64,000 bases of DNA from Grimontia hollisae CIP 101886 (GTDB lineage: Bacteria; Pseudomonadota; Gammaproteobacteria; Enterobacterales; Vibrionaceae), in contig NZ_ADAQ01000011.1 in NCBI RefSeq assembly GCF_000176515.1, positions 744,001 through 808,000 on the forward strand, read 5' to 3'. The position numbers and the translations under genes are program-made. A model generated the notes under the pieces. That model did not search any database and had not been told where the DNA came from. It saw only the letters and a program-made list of their open reading frames with translations. Shown here one piece after another: positions 37,544 through 47,510 of this stretch. Numbering within the stretch: the first letter of the stretch is position 1; each line of letters begins with the position of its first letter.

Positions 37544-39271
37544 CTAAACCGCCGCCATATGTTCAACCATCAACTGTACTGCCCGGTTGCCCCGGAATTC
37601 ATTAATATCAAGGTGATAGGCAAGCTCTACCATTTGCACCGAAGGATCCGGCCAACGGCGCAAATCAATGTTAAAGGCGATGGCATCGACCATTTGCCCG
37701 CCCATGACAGGTTCCAGCATCATTTTCAGGTGCTTACCGCCCACCAGCTTCTGGTGCAGCAACTTGAATTTGCCATCAAACAAAGGTTCCGGGAACCCTT
37801 GTCCCCATGGGCCCCCCGAGCGCAGCATTTCAGCGACGTCCAGCGTAATTTCATTGGAAAGCAACTCCCCGTCTGACAGCAGCACGCCTTTCAGCTCCTC
37901 TTCGCTGATGGTGTTTCTGACCGCCTCATCAAACAGTTTGGAAAAACGCGTAAAGTCGGCTTCAGCAATGGTCAATCCCGCCGCCATGGCGTGACCGCCA
38001 AATTTCTTAATCAGCCCCGGGTTTTGGGTATCCATCAAGTCCAGCGTATCACGCATATGCAGGCCCGGTATGGAGCGGGCAGATCCTTTGATCATGCCAT
38101 CGCCGCCATCGGCAAACGCAATCACCGGGCGGTGGAATTTATCTTTTATGCGCGAGGCCAGAATACCAATCACCCCCTGGTGCCATTCACGCTGGAACAG
38201 AGCAAGGCCGCATGGCAGGCTGCTGCCTTCGCCAAACTGGAGACGCTCACAAATCGCCATCGCCTCTTCTTTCATGCCTTGCTCGATTTCCTTACGGCTC
38301 TGGTTCAGGGCATCGAGCTCGCTTGCCATCTGGCGTGCCGCCTGCAGGTTCTGGCAAAGCAGCAGTTCGATACCGAAAGACATATCATCCAAACGCCCGG
38401 CTGCATTGATGCGCGGCCCAAGAGCGAAGCCAAAGTCATTGGCCACCAGTGTTGCCATGTTGCGGTTGGACACTTCAATCAGCGCCTGAATGCCCGGACG
38501 GCATTTACCAGCCCGGATACGCATTAACCCCTGATGCACCAGAATGCGGTTATTGGTATCCAGCGACACCACATCGGCGACAGTGCCCAGAGCCACCAAA
38601 TCCAGCAACTCAGCAAGGTTGGGCTCAGGCATACCCCGCTGGGCGAACCAGCCAATTTCACGGAGATGGGCGCGCAAGGCCAGCATGAGGTAAAACGCCA
38701 CTCCGACACCTGCCAGCGATTTCGAGGGAAAGCCACATTCATTGAGATTGGGGTTGACCATAGCGTCGGCATCAGGCAGCGTCTCGCCCGGTAAGTGATG
38801 GTCGGTGACCACCACCTGAATGCCCCGAGCCTTGGCTGCCGCCACACCTTCAATCGATGACACGCCATTGTCCACCGTCATAATAAGTTCTGCGCCTTTT
38901 GCCGCAGCCTGTTCAACCACTTCCGGACTCAGGCCATAACCGTCATCAAAACGGTTTGGCACCAGGTAATCCACATTGGTGCAGCCCATCATACGAAACG
39001 CCGTCACAGAAAGCGCTGAGCTGGTTGCGCCATCAGCATCAAAGTCACCGACAACAATAATACGCCGTCCCTCTGCCATGGCTGCAGCCAACAGCGCCAC
39101 TGCACGTTCAATGCCGTACAGTTCACTGTAATTCAGCAGGCCACGCGCGCTTCGCTCCAGCTCTCTTTCACTGGTGATCCCGCGGTTGGCGTAAATACGT
39201 TGAAGCAATGGCGGAATAGAAGCAGGAAAAGCAACATCCTGTGCTGCATGGCGACGTTTAATCTCAATCAT
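37544..39271 (-). CDS. recJ: Single-stranded-DNA-specific 5'-3' exonuclease RecJ
   Basis: DHH-family exonuclease used in RecF-pathway recombination, base-excision and mismatch repair. Motif DFDADG is at residues 76-81 and DHH at 157-159 (VVTDHHLPG). Also present are VDNGVSS, GPRINAAGRLDDM, and a C-terminal segment with GGHAMAAGL of the DHHA1 domain. Length is 575 residues (E. coli 577). Its TAG stop lies at the edge of a composite repeat element. It lies 176 bases after dsbC, with a terminator between, so it has its own promoter or uses readthrough. Confidence 0.97.
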   Translation of the reverse strand: MIEIKRRHAAQDVAFPASIPPLLQRIYANRGITSERELERSARGLLNYSELYGIERAVALLAAAMAEGRRIIVVGDFDADGATSSALSVTAFRMMGCTNVDYLVPNRFDDGYGLSPEVVEQAAAKGAELIMTVDNGVSSIEGVAAAKARGIQVVVTDHHLPGETLPDADAMVNPNLNECGFPSKSLAGVGVAFYLMLALRAHLREIGWFAQRGMPEPNLAELLDLVALGTVADVVSLDTNNRILVHQGLMRIRAGKCRPGIQALIEVSNRNMATLVANDFGFALGPRINAAGRLDDMSFGIELLLCQNLQAARQMASELDALNQSRKEIEQGMKEEAMAICERLQFGEGSSLPCGLALFQREWHQGVIGILASRIKDKFHRPVIAFADGGDGMIKGSARSIPGLHMRDTLDLMDTQNPGLIKKFGGHAMAAGLTIAEADFTRFSKLFDEAVRNTISEEELKGVLLSDGELLSNEITLDVAEMLRSGGPWGQGFPEPLFDGKFKLLHQKLVGGKHLKMMLEPVMGGQMVDAIAFNIDLRRWPDPSVQMVELAYHLDINEFRGNRAVQLMVEHMAAV

Positions 39272-39385
39272 GGAATGAACCTGTGTCCGGCAGTTTCGCT
39301 ACCTGGATGATAAATGCGGATTGACGCTGTTATTGTAGCGACTGACTGGTAAAGGGAAAGTCCACTTTCTATTTTTGCCGAATGC

Positions 39386-39411
39386 AAAAGGCGCCAGCTT
39401 TCGCCAGCGCC
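39386..39411 (-). terminator. Terminator of dsbC (or attenuator before recJ)
   Basis: A nine-pair stem GGCGCTGGC/GCTGGCGCC (two G-T wobbles) capped by a stable GAAA tetraloop, followed by TTTT on the minus strand. It lies 37 bases after the dsbC stop. Confidence 0.8.
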
Positions 39412-39447
39412 CCTAAATCCTATCGTACTGCTCGCAGTAGTCGCAGA

Positions 39448-40188
39448 TTATCCCTGCTGTTTTTGCATCAGTATCTGAAGCAGTTGTGGTGCAGGCATGT
39501 AGCCGGGTAACAAGGTACCATCCTGCAGCAAAATGGCCGGCGTGCCATTCACACCCATCGCGTTACCAAGCGCCATATGGCGACGAATAATATCCTTACA
39601 CGCATTATCTTCTTGGCTAAACGCACCCGTTTTTGCTTTATTCATGGCATCGGCCTTGTCATCAGCACACCAAATTGCGCTCATCTGACCAATGTTTGGC
39701 GAACGCTCACCGGAACGCGGAAACGCCAGGTAACGTACGGTGATGCCCAGATCGTTGTAATCCTTCATTTCACTGTGCAGTTTCATGCAATAACCGCAGG
39801 TGGTATCGGTGAACACATTCACCACAAACTTTTCGTCTTTCGCCGGATAGACAATCAACTCTTTTTCAACACCTGCCTCATCAAACAGTTTTTTATTGCG
39901 TTTCGCCTGGGCAATTTCGGTCAAGTTAATCGATTCCGTGGGTGTCGTATGGAATAGCTGGCCATAGATAAAGTATGAACCGTCTTTATTTGAATACACC
40001 ACACCACCGTTGGTGACCACTTCATACAAGCCATCAATGGGCGCTTTTTCAATGGTTTCAATGTTCAGGCGATATTTCGCCAGCACACCAGCAATGGAAG
40101 CTTTGTCAGCATCTTCAGAGGCCTGGGCGCTGAATGACAACATGGCTGAGGCCATCAACATGCGCGCCATCAGTTGTTTAAAATTCAT
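39448..40188 (-). CDS. dsbC: Thiol:disulfide interchange protein DsbC
   Basis: Periplasmic dimeric disulfide isomerase, kept reduced by DsbD. The signal peptide is MNFKQLMARMLMASAMLSFS with cleavage after AQA. An N-terminal dimerisation domain (IDGLYEVVTNGGVVYSNKDG) precedes a thioredoxin domain with CGYC at 131-134 and the cis-proline loop NGTPAI. The ATG at 40188 is chosen over a start 15 codons upstream because it gives a normal signal peptide. Length is 246 residues. It is downstream of xerD (104 bases) as in E. coli. Confidence 0.95.
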   Translation of the reverse strand: MNFKQLMARMLMASAMLSFSAQASEDADKASIAGVLAKYRLNIETIEKAPIDGLYEVVTNGGVVYSNKDGSYFIYGQLFHTTPTESINLTEIAQAKRNKKLFDEAGVEKELIVYPAKDEKFVVNVFTDTTCGYCMKLHSEMKDYNDLGITVRYLAFPRSGERSPNIGQMSAIWCADDKADAMNKAKTGAFSQEDNACKDIIRRHMALGNAMGVNGTPAILLQDGTLLPGYMPAPQLLQILMQKQQG

Positions 40189-40292
40189 AGTGTTCTGATC
40201 CTGAAAATGGGTTGCGGACAAATTGTCACACACTCAGACCGGTCAAAAAGAGAAAAAATCCCGAGCACATTAAAAATGTCCGTTAGGTTGCA

Positions 40293-41189
40293 TTATGCCC
40301 GAGGATGATGCTCCTGGTGCAACTGTTTTAGTCGCTCCGTCGCGACGTGAGTATAAATTTGCGTCGTCGACAAGTCACTGTGCCCCAGCAACATCTGTAC
40401 CACACGTAAATCGGCACCATGGTTTAACAGGTGTGTCGCAAAAGCGTGTCGCAGTACGTGGGGGGACAGCATCTCACCGTCAATCCCTGCCAGTGCTGCA
40501 TAGAATTTAATGCGGTGCCAGAAGGTCTGCCGGGTCATCATACGAGCACGGCGACTCGGAAAGAACACATCCGAGCTTTGCTCCCCAAGCAAGGCCGGCC
40601 GGCTGTGAGCCATATAATGCTCCAGCCATTCAATGGCGGCTTCTCCCATTGGCACCAGTCGCTCCTTGCCCCCCTTACCAATCACCCGCACCACCCCCTG
40701 ACGCAAACTGACATTTTCAGTGGTCAGACTGATAAGTTCCGTAACTCGCAGGCCCGTGGCATACAACAGCTCCAGCATGGCTTTGTCACGCAGCTCAATT
40801 ACGTCCTCCACATTGGGCGCATCCAGCAATGCTTCAACCTGCGCTTCTGATAAATCTTTCGGCAAACGCTTAGGCAGTTTAGGGCTGATGAGCGTCGCGG
40901 TGGGATCATCTTCACGCAGCTTTTCACGGTACAAATACTGGAAAAGGCGACGCATGGCCGAAAGCATACGGGCACGGCTGCTTTGCTTATAGTTCAGGTC
41001 GAACAGCCAATGCTGGTACTCCTGAAGTTTAGAACAGGCCACCGTAACCAAAAGCTCGCCATCTTTATCCAGCCACTGGCAAAGCTTGGTCAAATCGTTG
41101 CGGTACGATGCCAGGGTATTCTCAGATAACCCCCGCTCCATCCACATTGCATCCAGAAACTGTTCCACCAATGCTGTATTTTGTTGCAC
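40293..41189 (-). CDS. xerD: Site-specific tyrosine recombinase XerD
   Basis: With XerC, resolves chromosome dimers at dif at the FtsK-activated septum. All catalytic residues sit at the E. coli positions: Arg148, Lys172, His244, Arg247, His270 and nucleophile Tyr279 (HSDLSTTQIYTHV). An N-terminal core-binding SAM-like domain spans about residues 1-105. Length is 298 residues. First gene of the xerD-dsbC-recJ series and divergent from fldB. No dif site is visible in this window. Confidence 0.98.
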   Translation of the reverse strand: MQQNTALVEQFLDAMWMERGLSENTLASYRNDLTKLCQWLDKDGELLVTVACSKLQEYQHWLFDLNYKQSSRARMLSAMRRLFQYLYREKLREDDPTATLISPKLPKRLPKDLSEAQVEALLDAPNVEDVIELRDKAMLELLYATGLRVTELISLTTENVSLRQGVVRVIGKGGKERLVPMGEAAIEWLEHYMAHSRPALLGEQSSDVFFPSRRARMMTRQTFWHRIKFYAALAGIDGEMLSPHVLRHAFATHLLNHGADLRVVQMLLGHSDLSTTQIYTHVATERLKQLHQEHHPRA

Positions 41190-41417
41190 GATTTACTCAC
41201 TTACCATGGATAATTGCTTCTCTCAAACTACCTCACACCTGTCTGAATGCAAGGTTTACCCTCGCTTCGCGAAACAACTGCAGTAAAAAGCGCCAGTTCC
41301 CCGCGATTTCCGGGGGTAGAGATAGGCCACAACGAGAGGTAGAATTCAAGCCCCGGCCACAACGGTATACGTTGCTCGCCAGGGTTAAGTATGGCGACAT
41401 GACAGCAGGAAAAGTTC

Positions 41418-41936
41418 ATGAAAATAGGTTTATTTTACGGCTCCACCACCTGTTATACCGAAATGACGGCTGAGAAAATCCGCGACATTATGGGTGAAGA
41501 TCTGGTGGATATTCATAACATCAAAGAAACGCCGATCGAAAAAATGAACCAGTACGACTTGCTGTTGCTGGGGATCTCCACCTGGGATTTTGGCGAATTA
41601 CAGGAGGACTGGGAAGCCGTATGGTCGCAACTTAACGGCCTCAAACTGGAGGGAAAAGTGGTGGCGCTGTTCGGTCTTGGCGATCAGGAAGGCTACGCCG
41701 AATGGTATCTCGATGCCATGGGGTTACTGCATGATGCGCTTTTGCCAACAGGCGTGAAGTTTATCGGCTACTGGCCAAATGAAGGTTATACCTTTGAAGC
41801 CTCAAAAGCACTTACCGACGATGGAAAATACTTTGTGGGTCTGGCGCTGGATGAAGACAGCCAGTACGAACTGAGTGATGAGCGTATTGCCGCCTGGTGT
41901 GAAAAGGTACTGTTGGAATATCAGGAAACTCTTTAA
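41418..41936 (+). CDS. fldB: Flavodoxin 2
   Basis: Long-chain flavodoxin, an FMN electron carrier. The phosphate-binding loop [15 protein letters not shown] is near the N-terminus and the FMN stacking loops [12 protein letters not shown] and [17 protein letters not shown] follow. The TTCYTE form, rather than DTGNTE, and the divergent location next to xerD distinguish FldB from FldA. Length is 172 residues (E. coli 173). In E. coli it is SoxRS-induced; no SoxS box is assigned here. Confidence 0.95.
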   Translation: MKIGLFYGSTTCYTEMTAEKIRDIMGEDLVDIHNIKETPIEKMNQYDLLLLGISTWDFGELQEDWEAVWSQLNGLKLEGKVVALFGLGDQEGYAEWYLDAMGLLHDALLPTGVKFIGYWPNEGYTFEASKALTDDGKYFVGLALDEDSQYELSDERIAAWCEKVLLEYQETL

Positions 41937-41944
41937 CACCAGAC

Positions 41945-41975
41945 AGAAAAAACCACCGTTTCCGGTGGTTTTTTA
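41945..41975 (+). terminator. Bidirectional terminator between fldB and brnQ
   Basis: Stem AAAACCACC/GGTGGTTTT, loop GTTTCC, with A-run before and T-run after. Serves both convergent genes. Confidence 0.92.
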
Positions 41976-41987
41976 ATCTTCGTTCAC

Positions 41988-43292
41988 TTACGCGTGCGCC
42001 GTTTCGCTTTTACGCTTCCCCGCAAAGCTCACCACAAACAATGCAATGACGGTTGGCAGCAACCATGCCATACCGTAATTAAACAGCGGCAAAGCATCGA
42101 GCGCAGACACATCCAAACCGGCCACTTTTGCCGCATCCAGTAGCGCAAATACCAGAGACACCGCCAGCACCACACGATAAGACAGTTGTGGATTTGGCAA
42201 AAAGCGACGAACAAACGTTAATGCTATCAGCGCAATCGCCACCGGATACAGCGCAAATAGTACAGGAACCGAGATCGCGATAAGTTGGGTTAAGCCCACA
42301 TTTGCCACTACTGCACAAGCAATGGACAGAATCACTACCCATTGGCGATACGTGATTTTAGTCAGAGTACTGAAGTAATCTGCACACGCAGATACCAGAC
42401 CGATTACCGTGGTTAAACACGCCAACACAATGATGGTTGACAGGATGATTTGGCCGGCTGGACCAAACAGTGACAGCACATAAGCCGACAAGATAGCGCC
42501 GCCATTTGTCGCCCCTGCTGCAACACTCGTTGCCGTTGCCCCGAGATAGAAGAGCGACACATACACAAAGGCCAGACCTACCGCCGCAATAATGCCAGCA
42601 TAAATCAGGTATTGGCAGGTTTTTGCCTGATGGGTGATCCCTTTTTTGCGGATCACATCCACAATCAGCATACCAAACATCAGCGCCGCAAAGGTATCCA
42701 TGGTGTTGTAACCTTCAAGAAAACCTGTGGTAAAGGCTTGCCCAACATACGCACCTTGTGCCGCAGTGATCTCACCCTGTGGATTAACCACAACGGCAAT
42801 CGCCAGTACGACCAGAGCGGCAAACAACGCAGGCGTCAGCAGTTTACCGATGGTATCAATGAGCTTTCCCTGAGACAGCGAAAAGAACATCGCAATGGCA
42901 AAAAACACTACCGAGAATAGCGACAATTCAAACTGGCCGGGTGCATTCAAAAATGGCTTAAAGCCCATTTCATACGCCACCAGCCCTGCACGGGGTGCAG
43001 CAAATGCTGGGCCGATAATAATGAAAATCAGCACTGCCATCAGAGTAGCAACCGATGTGGGTAAATCCTTTGTCAGGCCTTTCCAGCCACCGCCCGCAAG
43101 AGCAACGGCAACAATGCCAATCAGGGGAAGCCCAACGGCAGTGATCAAAAAGCCCAGCATCGCAGAAAAAGTATGCTCTCCCGCCAGAAAGCCCGCCAGA
43201 GGTGGAAAGATGATATTTCCGGCCCCGAGGAAAAATGCAAAGGTCATAAACCCTAGCGCGAGTATATCGCTAACCTTTAAACTTTCTTTCAC
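41988..43292 (-). CDS. brnQ: Branched-chain amino acid Na+ symporter BrnQ
   Basis: LIVCS-family inner-membrane symporter for Leu/Ile/Val. It has 434 residues and about 12 hydrophobic segments, with the family N-terminal signature LALGFMTFAFFLGAGNIIFPP, in part, and GYNTMDTFAALMFGM. The Na+-coupled mode fits a marine bacterium with several other Na+ symporters in this window. Monocistronic, convergent with fldB. Confidence 0.94.
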   Translation of the reverse strand: MKESLKVSDILALGFMTFAFFLGAGNIIFPPLAGFLAGEHTFSAMLGFLITAVGLPLIGIVAVALAGGGWKGLTKDLPTSVATLMAVLIFIIIGPAFAAPRAGLVAYEMGFKPFLNAPGQFELSLFSVVFFAIAMFFSLSQGKLIDTIGKLLTPALFAALVVLAIAVVVNPQGEITAAQGAYVGQAFTTGFLEGYNTMDTFAALMFGMLIVDVIRKKGITHQAKTCQYLIYAGIIAAVGLAFVYVSLFYLGATATSVAAGATNGGAILSAYVLSLFGPAGQIILSTIIVLACLTTVIGLVSACADYFSTLTKITYRQWVVILSIACAVVANVGLTQLIAISVPVLFALYPVAIALIALTFVRRFLPNPQLSYRVVLAVSLVFALLDAAKVAGLDVSALDALPLFNYGMAWLLPTVIALFVVSFAGKRKSETAHA

Positions 43293-43599
43293 TTCGTATT
43301 ACCTATGTGTGTTTGCTTATTGATATGTAATCAATCGGTTAGCCTTTTAGTTGTTTTTACTGTGCATTTCCGATTAAGCAGAATAATGACGAAGTTTCAC
43401 TACGTAGACAATAGCACAAATAGAAATAGATTATAAATTCAATTTAAAACTAAAAATCAGAATTTAAAACTGTAATTTAAACAAAATACAACACATGAGA
43501 AAGATTGATTATCTTTCCTCATTAACATTGCAGCAACACAATCATCTATTTCTTAAGCAACTGTCAACAACAGCAGCAAAAACGACACTTGGAGGTATC
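43293..43599. other. brnQ-trmN6 divergent promoter region
   Basis: A 307-base AT-rich region (strong A/T runs near 43420-43495). An in-frame upstream ATG at 43495 would extend TrmN6 by 35 residues but lacks a ribosome site and homologous sequence. No operator can be named. Confidence 0.4.
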
Positions 43600-44304
43600 G
43601 TGGGGAAAGGTTTTAGATTCAAACACTTTACTGTGGAAGACCAGGACTGTGGTATGCCTGTCAGCACAGATGGTGTGCTGCTTGGAGCGTGGGCTGAGGC
43701 GAAAGATGGGCACACCATTTTGGATATCGGTACCGGTACCGGATTGCTGGCCCTGATGATGGCACAGCGGTTTCCAACCGCCAGGATTACAGCACTGGAC
43801 ATTGATGCTCATGCGGCAGAGACCGCCCGTTTCAATGCAGAACAGTCCGCTTGGCATGACCGCATTGACGTCCATCATCAAGACATTTGTACGTGGGAAA
43901 GCAGCGCGCAGTTTGACACCATTGTTTGTAATCCCCCCTACTTTACAACAGGTGAGCAAGCCAACGATGCACGTCGTGCAAAGGCTCGTCATACCAACAC
44001 CCTGTCTCACGACACGTTATTAAACGTGATAAAAGCGCGACTTTCCCTCCATGGAGAAGCGCATTTGATCTTACCTTCTGTTGAAGGGGAAAACCTGATC
44101 ACCAAGGCACAAACACACCAACTGTTTTGCTGTCGGAAAGTACGGGTCAAGCCGACAGAGCGCAAACCGGTTAGTCGCCTTCTGATCACGCTATCAAAAA
44201 ACCGTCCTGCTGACGTTGAAGAGAAAACACTGGTGATTCAAGGGATGGCAAGATATACCGATGAGTTTATTGCGCTCACCAAAGATTTTTACCTCAAGAT
44301 GTGA
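43600..44304 (+). CDS. trmN6: tRNA1(Val) (adenine-37-N6)-methyltransferase
   Basis: Class I SAM-dependent methyltransferase (YfiC) that modifies A37 of tRNA-Val. SAM motif I DIGTGTG is at 42-48 and catalytic NPPY at 111-114 (IVCNPPYF). The family N-terminus is GFRFKHFTVEDQDCGMPVSTDG. The GTG at 43600 is chosen because GGAGG lies four bases upstream and the family begins just before GF-F-F; this gives 234 residues (E. coli 245). It lies 60 bases upstream of srmB on the same strand, whereas E. coli yfiC is divergent from srmB. Confidence 0.88.
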   Translation: MGKGFRFKHFTVEDQDCGMPVSTDGVLLGAWAEAKDGHTILDIGTGTGLLALMMAQRFPTARITALDIDAHAAETARFNAEQSAWHDRIDVHHQDICTWESSAQFDTIVCNPPYFTTGEQANDARRAKARHTNTLSHDTLLNVIKARLSLHGEAHLILPSVEGENLITKAQTHQLFCCRKVRVKPTERKPVSRLLITLSKNRPADVEEKTLVIQGMARYTDEFIALTKDFYLKM

Positions 44305-44364
44305 TGATCGTACCTGAATTAGTCTCTATAATTCGCCCCCTAACTTTGAGTGGAGAAACAACGC

Positions 44365-45606
44365 GTGCGAACTTTTGCTGAACTGGAACTGGATCCTCAA
44401 CTGCTACAAGCGCTGGATGACATGGGCTTCGAGCGACCAACAGCAATCCAGGCTGGCGTGATCCCTCATGGTATGGATGGCCGTGATATTCTGGCCTCCG
44501 CGCCAACGGGAACAGGGAAAACAGCAGCCTTTGTGTTGCCACTGCTGCAACACCTTATCGACTTTCCCCGCCAGAAGCCGGGTCCTGCACGCGCACTGAT
44601 CCTGACACCAACCCGCGAGCTGGCTATTCAGATAGCAGATCAGGCTCGCGCACTGGCGAAATACACCGGTCTAAAAATCATCACTATCACCGGCGGTATC
44701 TCTTACCAGGAGCACGCAGAAATTCTGGGTAAAACCCAGGACATCGTAGTGGCTACCCCGGGCCGCCTGATGGAGTACGTGGAAGCGGAGCGTTTTGACT
44801 GCCGCGCGATTGAAAGCCTGGTACTGGATGAGGCCGACCGGATGCTGGACATGGGGTTTGGCCCAGCCGTTGATCGCCTCTCCAGCGAATGTCGTTGGCG
44901 TAAGCAAAGCATGTTGTTCTCAGCAACGCTGGAAGGTCGTGGCATTGAAGGCTTCAAAAAGACCCTGCTCACCGATCCAGTCGAAGTGGAAGCGGAGCCA
45001 CCACGCCGCGAGCGCAAAAAAATCACCCAGTGGTATTACCGCTGTGATGACATGACACATAAAAATGCCCTACTGAAGTCTATCCTGACCGAACAGGCAA
45101 AACGCGCCATTATTTTCGTGAAAACCCGAGAGCGTCTGGCGGCACTGCGCGAGTACCTGACCGCAGAAAAAATAAAATGTGCCTGGTTGCAAGGCGAAAT
45201 GCCACAGGCAAAACGGACGTACGCGATTGAACGTTTCACCCGCGGTGAAATCAATGTGTTGCTGGCCACAGACGTAGCGGCACGTGGCATCGACGTGCCG
45301 GACATCGACCACGTGATCAACTTTGACCTGCCCCGCAAAGCAGACGTCTATCTCCACCGTATTGGCCGCACTGCCCGCGCCGGTAAAAAGGGGAATGCGA
45401 TTTCACTGGTAGAAGCACACGACCAACCGATGATGGATCGTATCTGCCGCTACATGAAAGAAGACGTGAAAGAACGCTTTATTGATGGACTAAAACCCAA
45501 ACATAAAAAGCCAGAGTTTAAGAAGAAAAAGAAAAAGCGTCCTAACAAAGTCGCCAAAGGCAAAGCCAAGAAAGCGACGAAAAAAGCAGCAAAGAAATCC
45601 ACTTAG
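44365..45606 (+). CDS. srmB: ATP-dependent RNA helicase SrmB
   Basis: DEAD-box helicase for early 50S subunit assembly. The Q motif (GFERPTAIQ), Walker A SAPTGTGKT, DEAD (VLDEADRMLD), SAT (LFSATLEG), ARGIDVPD and HRIGRTARAG are all present. WRKQSMLFSATLEG and RRERKKITQWYYR are SrmB-specific. The C-terminus is a lysine-rich tail of about 40 residues. GTG at 44365 is chosen (GGAGA eight bases upstream, RTFAELELDP matches the family); an earlier GTG at 44350 is less likely. This gives 413 residues. Confidence 0.94.
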   Translation: MRTFAELELDPQLLQALDDMGFERPTAIQAGVIPHGMDGRDILASAPTGTGKTAAFVLPLLQHLIDFPRQKPGPARALILTPTRELAIQIADQARALAKYTGLKIITITGGISYQEHAEILGKTQDIVVATPGRLMEYVEAERFDCRAIESLVLDEADRMLDMGFGPAVDRLSSECRWRKQSMLFSATLEGRGIEGFKKTLLTDPVEVEAEPPRRERKKITQWYYRCDDMTHKNALLKSILTEQAKRAIIFVKTRERLAALREYLTAEKIKCAWLQGEMPQAKRTYAIERFTRGEINVLLATDVAARGIDVPDIDHVINFDLPRKADVYLHRIGRTARAGKKGNAISLVEAHDQPMMDRICRYMKEDVKERFIDGLKPKHKKPEFKKKKKKRPNKVAKGKAKKATKKAAKKST

Positions 45607-45644
45607 TCACACTTTTATTGGATTCTTTGGTCCAATAACGCTAG

Positions 45645-45669
45645 AAAAGGAGGGTAACACCTCCTTTTT
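45645..45669 (+). terminator. Rho-independent terminator of srmB
   Basis: Stem AAAAGGAGG/CCTCCTTTT with a 6-base loop and a T-run, 39 bases after the stop. Confidence 0.92.
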
Positions 45670-45898
45670 CATCTATCTGAGATGCTTTCCAGATATCCCC
45701 AAACCACTTGAAGATGATCGAATTCAGGTCGTTTAGGTATAAATATTTTGTTCAGCCAAGGGATGGTTGACAAAAGATCAAGCTCACAATCCGCCACGCC
45801 AATGAAACAAATTGTTAACAACTCATTTAAGTTTCGGATTATCCTGCCATTGGATAAAAATCATCTATCCACTATTTGTTATTTAGAGGGATCTTGTA

Positions 45899-47440
45899 AT
45901 GCAATCTGTTGTAGATTTTTTGAACGGCATTATCTGGAGTCCAGTCCTGATATATACCTGTCTGGGTGCTGGCCTTTTTTACTCCATCGTGACACGCTTT
46001 GTTCAGGTTCGTCAGTTCAGAGAAATGACTCGCCTGCTGTTTTCCGGCAAAAGTTCTGAGAAAGGCATTTCCTCTTTTCAGGCACTGGCGGTTTCCCTGT
46101 CTGGGCGAGTGGGTACCGGTAACATCGCCGGTGTTGCTGCCGCTATCGGCTTTGGTGGCCCTGGCGCAGTATTCTGGATGTGGGTGGTAGCCTTCCTTGG
46201 CGCCGCAACTGCGTACACCGAATCCACCCTTGCACAAATCTATAAGGAGGAAGACAACGGCGAGTTCCGAGGCGGTCCGGCTTACTACATTGAAAAAGCC
46301 ATGGGCCACAAGTGGTATGCATGGATCTTTGCTATCGCCACCATCTTTGCCTGCGGTGTTTTGCTGCCTGGTGTCCAGTCAAACAGTATCGGTAACGCAT
46401 TTGAGACAGCTTTCGGCTCTGGTCAAATGATTGAAACCGCATTGGGTACTTACAGTGTGGCAAAAATCATCACCGGCACCTTTATCTCCATTTTGCTTGG
46501 TTTCATCATCTTTGGTGGTGTGAAGCGAATTGCAAGCTTCACCCAGGTTGTGGTGCCCTTTATGGCACTGGCGTACATTATCATCGCTTTCGCTATCATC
46601 GCACTTAACATCACAGAAATCCCAGGCATTATTGCTATGATCGTAGGTGATGCATTCACCCCCATGGCAGGCGTCGGTGCCGCTATCGGCTGGGGAGTTA
46701 AACGTGGTGTTTACTCCAATGAAGCCGGTCAGGGTACAGGTCCCCACGCAGCCGCCGCTGCAAACGTCCAGCACCCGGCTCAACAAGGTCTGGTTCAGTC
46801 TTTCTCAATCTATATTGATACCCTGCTGGTGTGTTCAGCGACAGCATTTATGATCCTAATCACTGGTGCCTATAACGTTCACGGTGCGGGTGATGCCTTT
46901 ATCATCCAGAACGTGTCGGCAGAAATCGCGGCTAACGGCCCAGTATTCACCCAGATGGCGATTGAAAGCACGATGCCGGGATGGGGCAAGCCGTTTATTG
47001 CGATTGCACTGTTCTTCTTTGCTTTTACCACCATTCTCGCCTACTACTACATTGCAGAAACCAACGTGGCGTACCTACGCCGCACAGTGAATATTCCTGG
47101 TATGATGTTTGTGCTGAAAGTGGTGCTGATGGCAGCTGTTTTCTACGGCACAGTAAAAACAGCAAATCTGGCATGGGCAATGGGTGACATCGGCGTTGGC
47201 CTGATGGCGTGGCTAAACATCGTTGGCCTTATCATCATCTTCTTCCTGAGCAAGCCAGCCCTGAAAACGTTACACGACTATGAACGTCAGCAGAAAGCAG
47301 GCGTGGAAGAATACACCTTTGATCCTGTGAAGCTTGGCATTAAAAATGCCGATTACTGGGAGCGTCGTCTGGCACGTCGCGCTCAGGATAAAGAAACATC
47401 CGATGAGGTGTCTGGCAGACCGGTTAACCCAACCGTGTAA
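45899..47440 (+). CDS. AGCS-family Na+/alanine (or glycine) symporter, copy 1
   Basis: Inner-membrane Na+-coupled importer for Ala/Gly. It has 513 residues and about 11 hydrophobic segments. The family signatures are ISSFQALAVSLSGRVGTGNI, GGPGAVFWMWVVAFLGAATAYTES, FRGGPAYYIEKAMG and GVKRGVYSNEAGQGTGPHAA. It has a longer polar C-terminal tail than copy 2. The two copies flank yaaA in opposite orientations (plus here, minus for copy 2) and are clearly diverged, so they are paralogues rather than a recent duplication. Confidence 0.9.
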   Translation: MQSVVDFLNGIIWSPVLIYTCLGAGLFYSIVTRFVQVRQFREMTRLLFSGKSSEKGISSFQALAVSLSGRVGTGNIAGVAAAIGFGGPGAVFWMWVVAFLGAATAYTESTLAQIYKEEDNGEFRGGPAYYIEKAMGHKWYAWIFAIATIFACGVLLPGVQSNSIGNAFETAFGSGQMIETALGTYSVAKIITGTFISILLGFIIFGGVKRIASFTQVVVPFMALAYIIIAFAIIALNITEIPGIIAMIVGDAFTPMAGVGAAIGWGVKRGVYSNEAGQGTGPHAAAAANVQHPAQQGLVQSFSIYIDTLLVCSATAFMILITGAYNVHGAGDAFIIQNVSAEIAANGPVFTQMAIESTMPGWGKPFIAIALFFFAFTTILAYYYIAETNVAYLRRTVNIPGMMFVLKVVLMAAVFYGTVKTANLAWAMGDIGVGLMAWLNIVGLIIIFFLSKPALKTLHDYERQQKAGVEEYTFDPVKLGIKNADYWERRLARRAQDKETSDEVSGRPVNPTV

Positions 47441-47462
47441 TCCTGACTTTTCAAAAAACAAA

Positions 47463-47490
47463 AAAGGTTAGCTGCGGCTAACCTTTTCTC
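47463..47490 (+). terminator. Bidirectional terminator between symporter copy 1 and yaaA
   Basis: Stem AAAGGTTAGC/GCTAACCTTT, loop TGCG. The minus-strand T-run (toward yaaA transcription) is the stronger of the two. Confidence 0.9.
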
Positions 47491-47510
47491 TTTCCGCGAC
47501 TAAACGGTGA

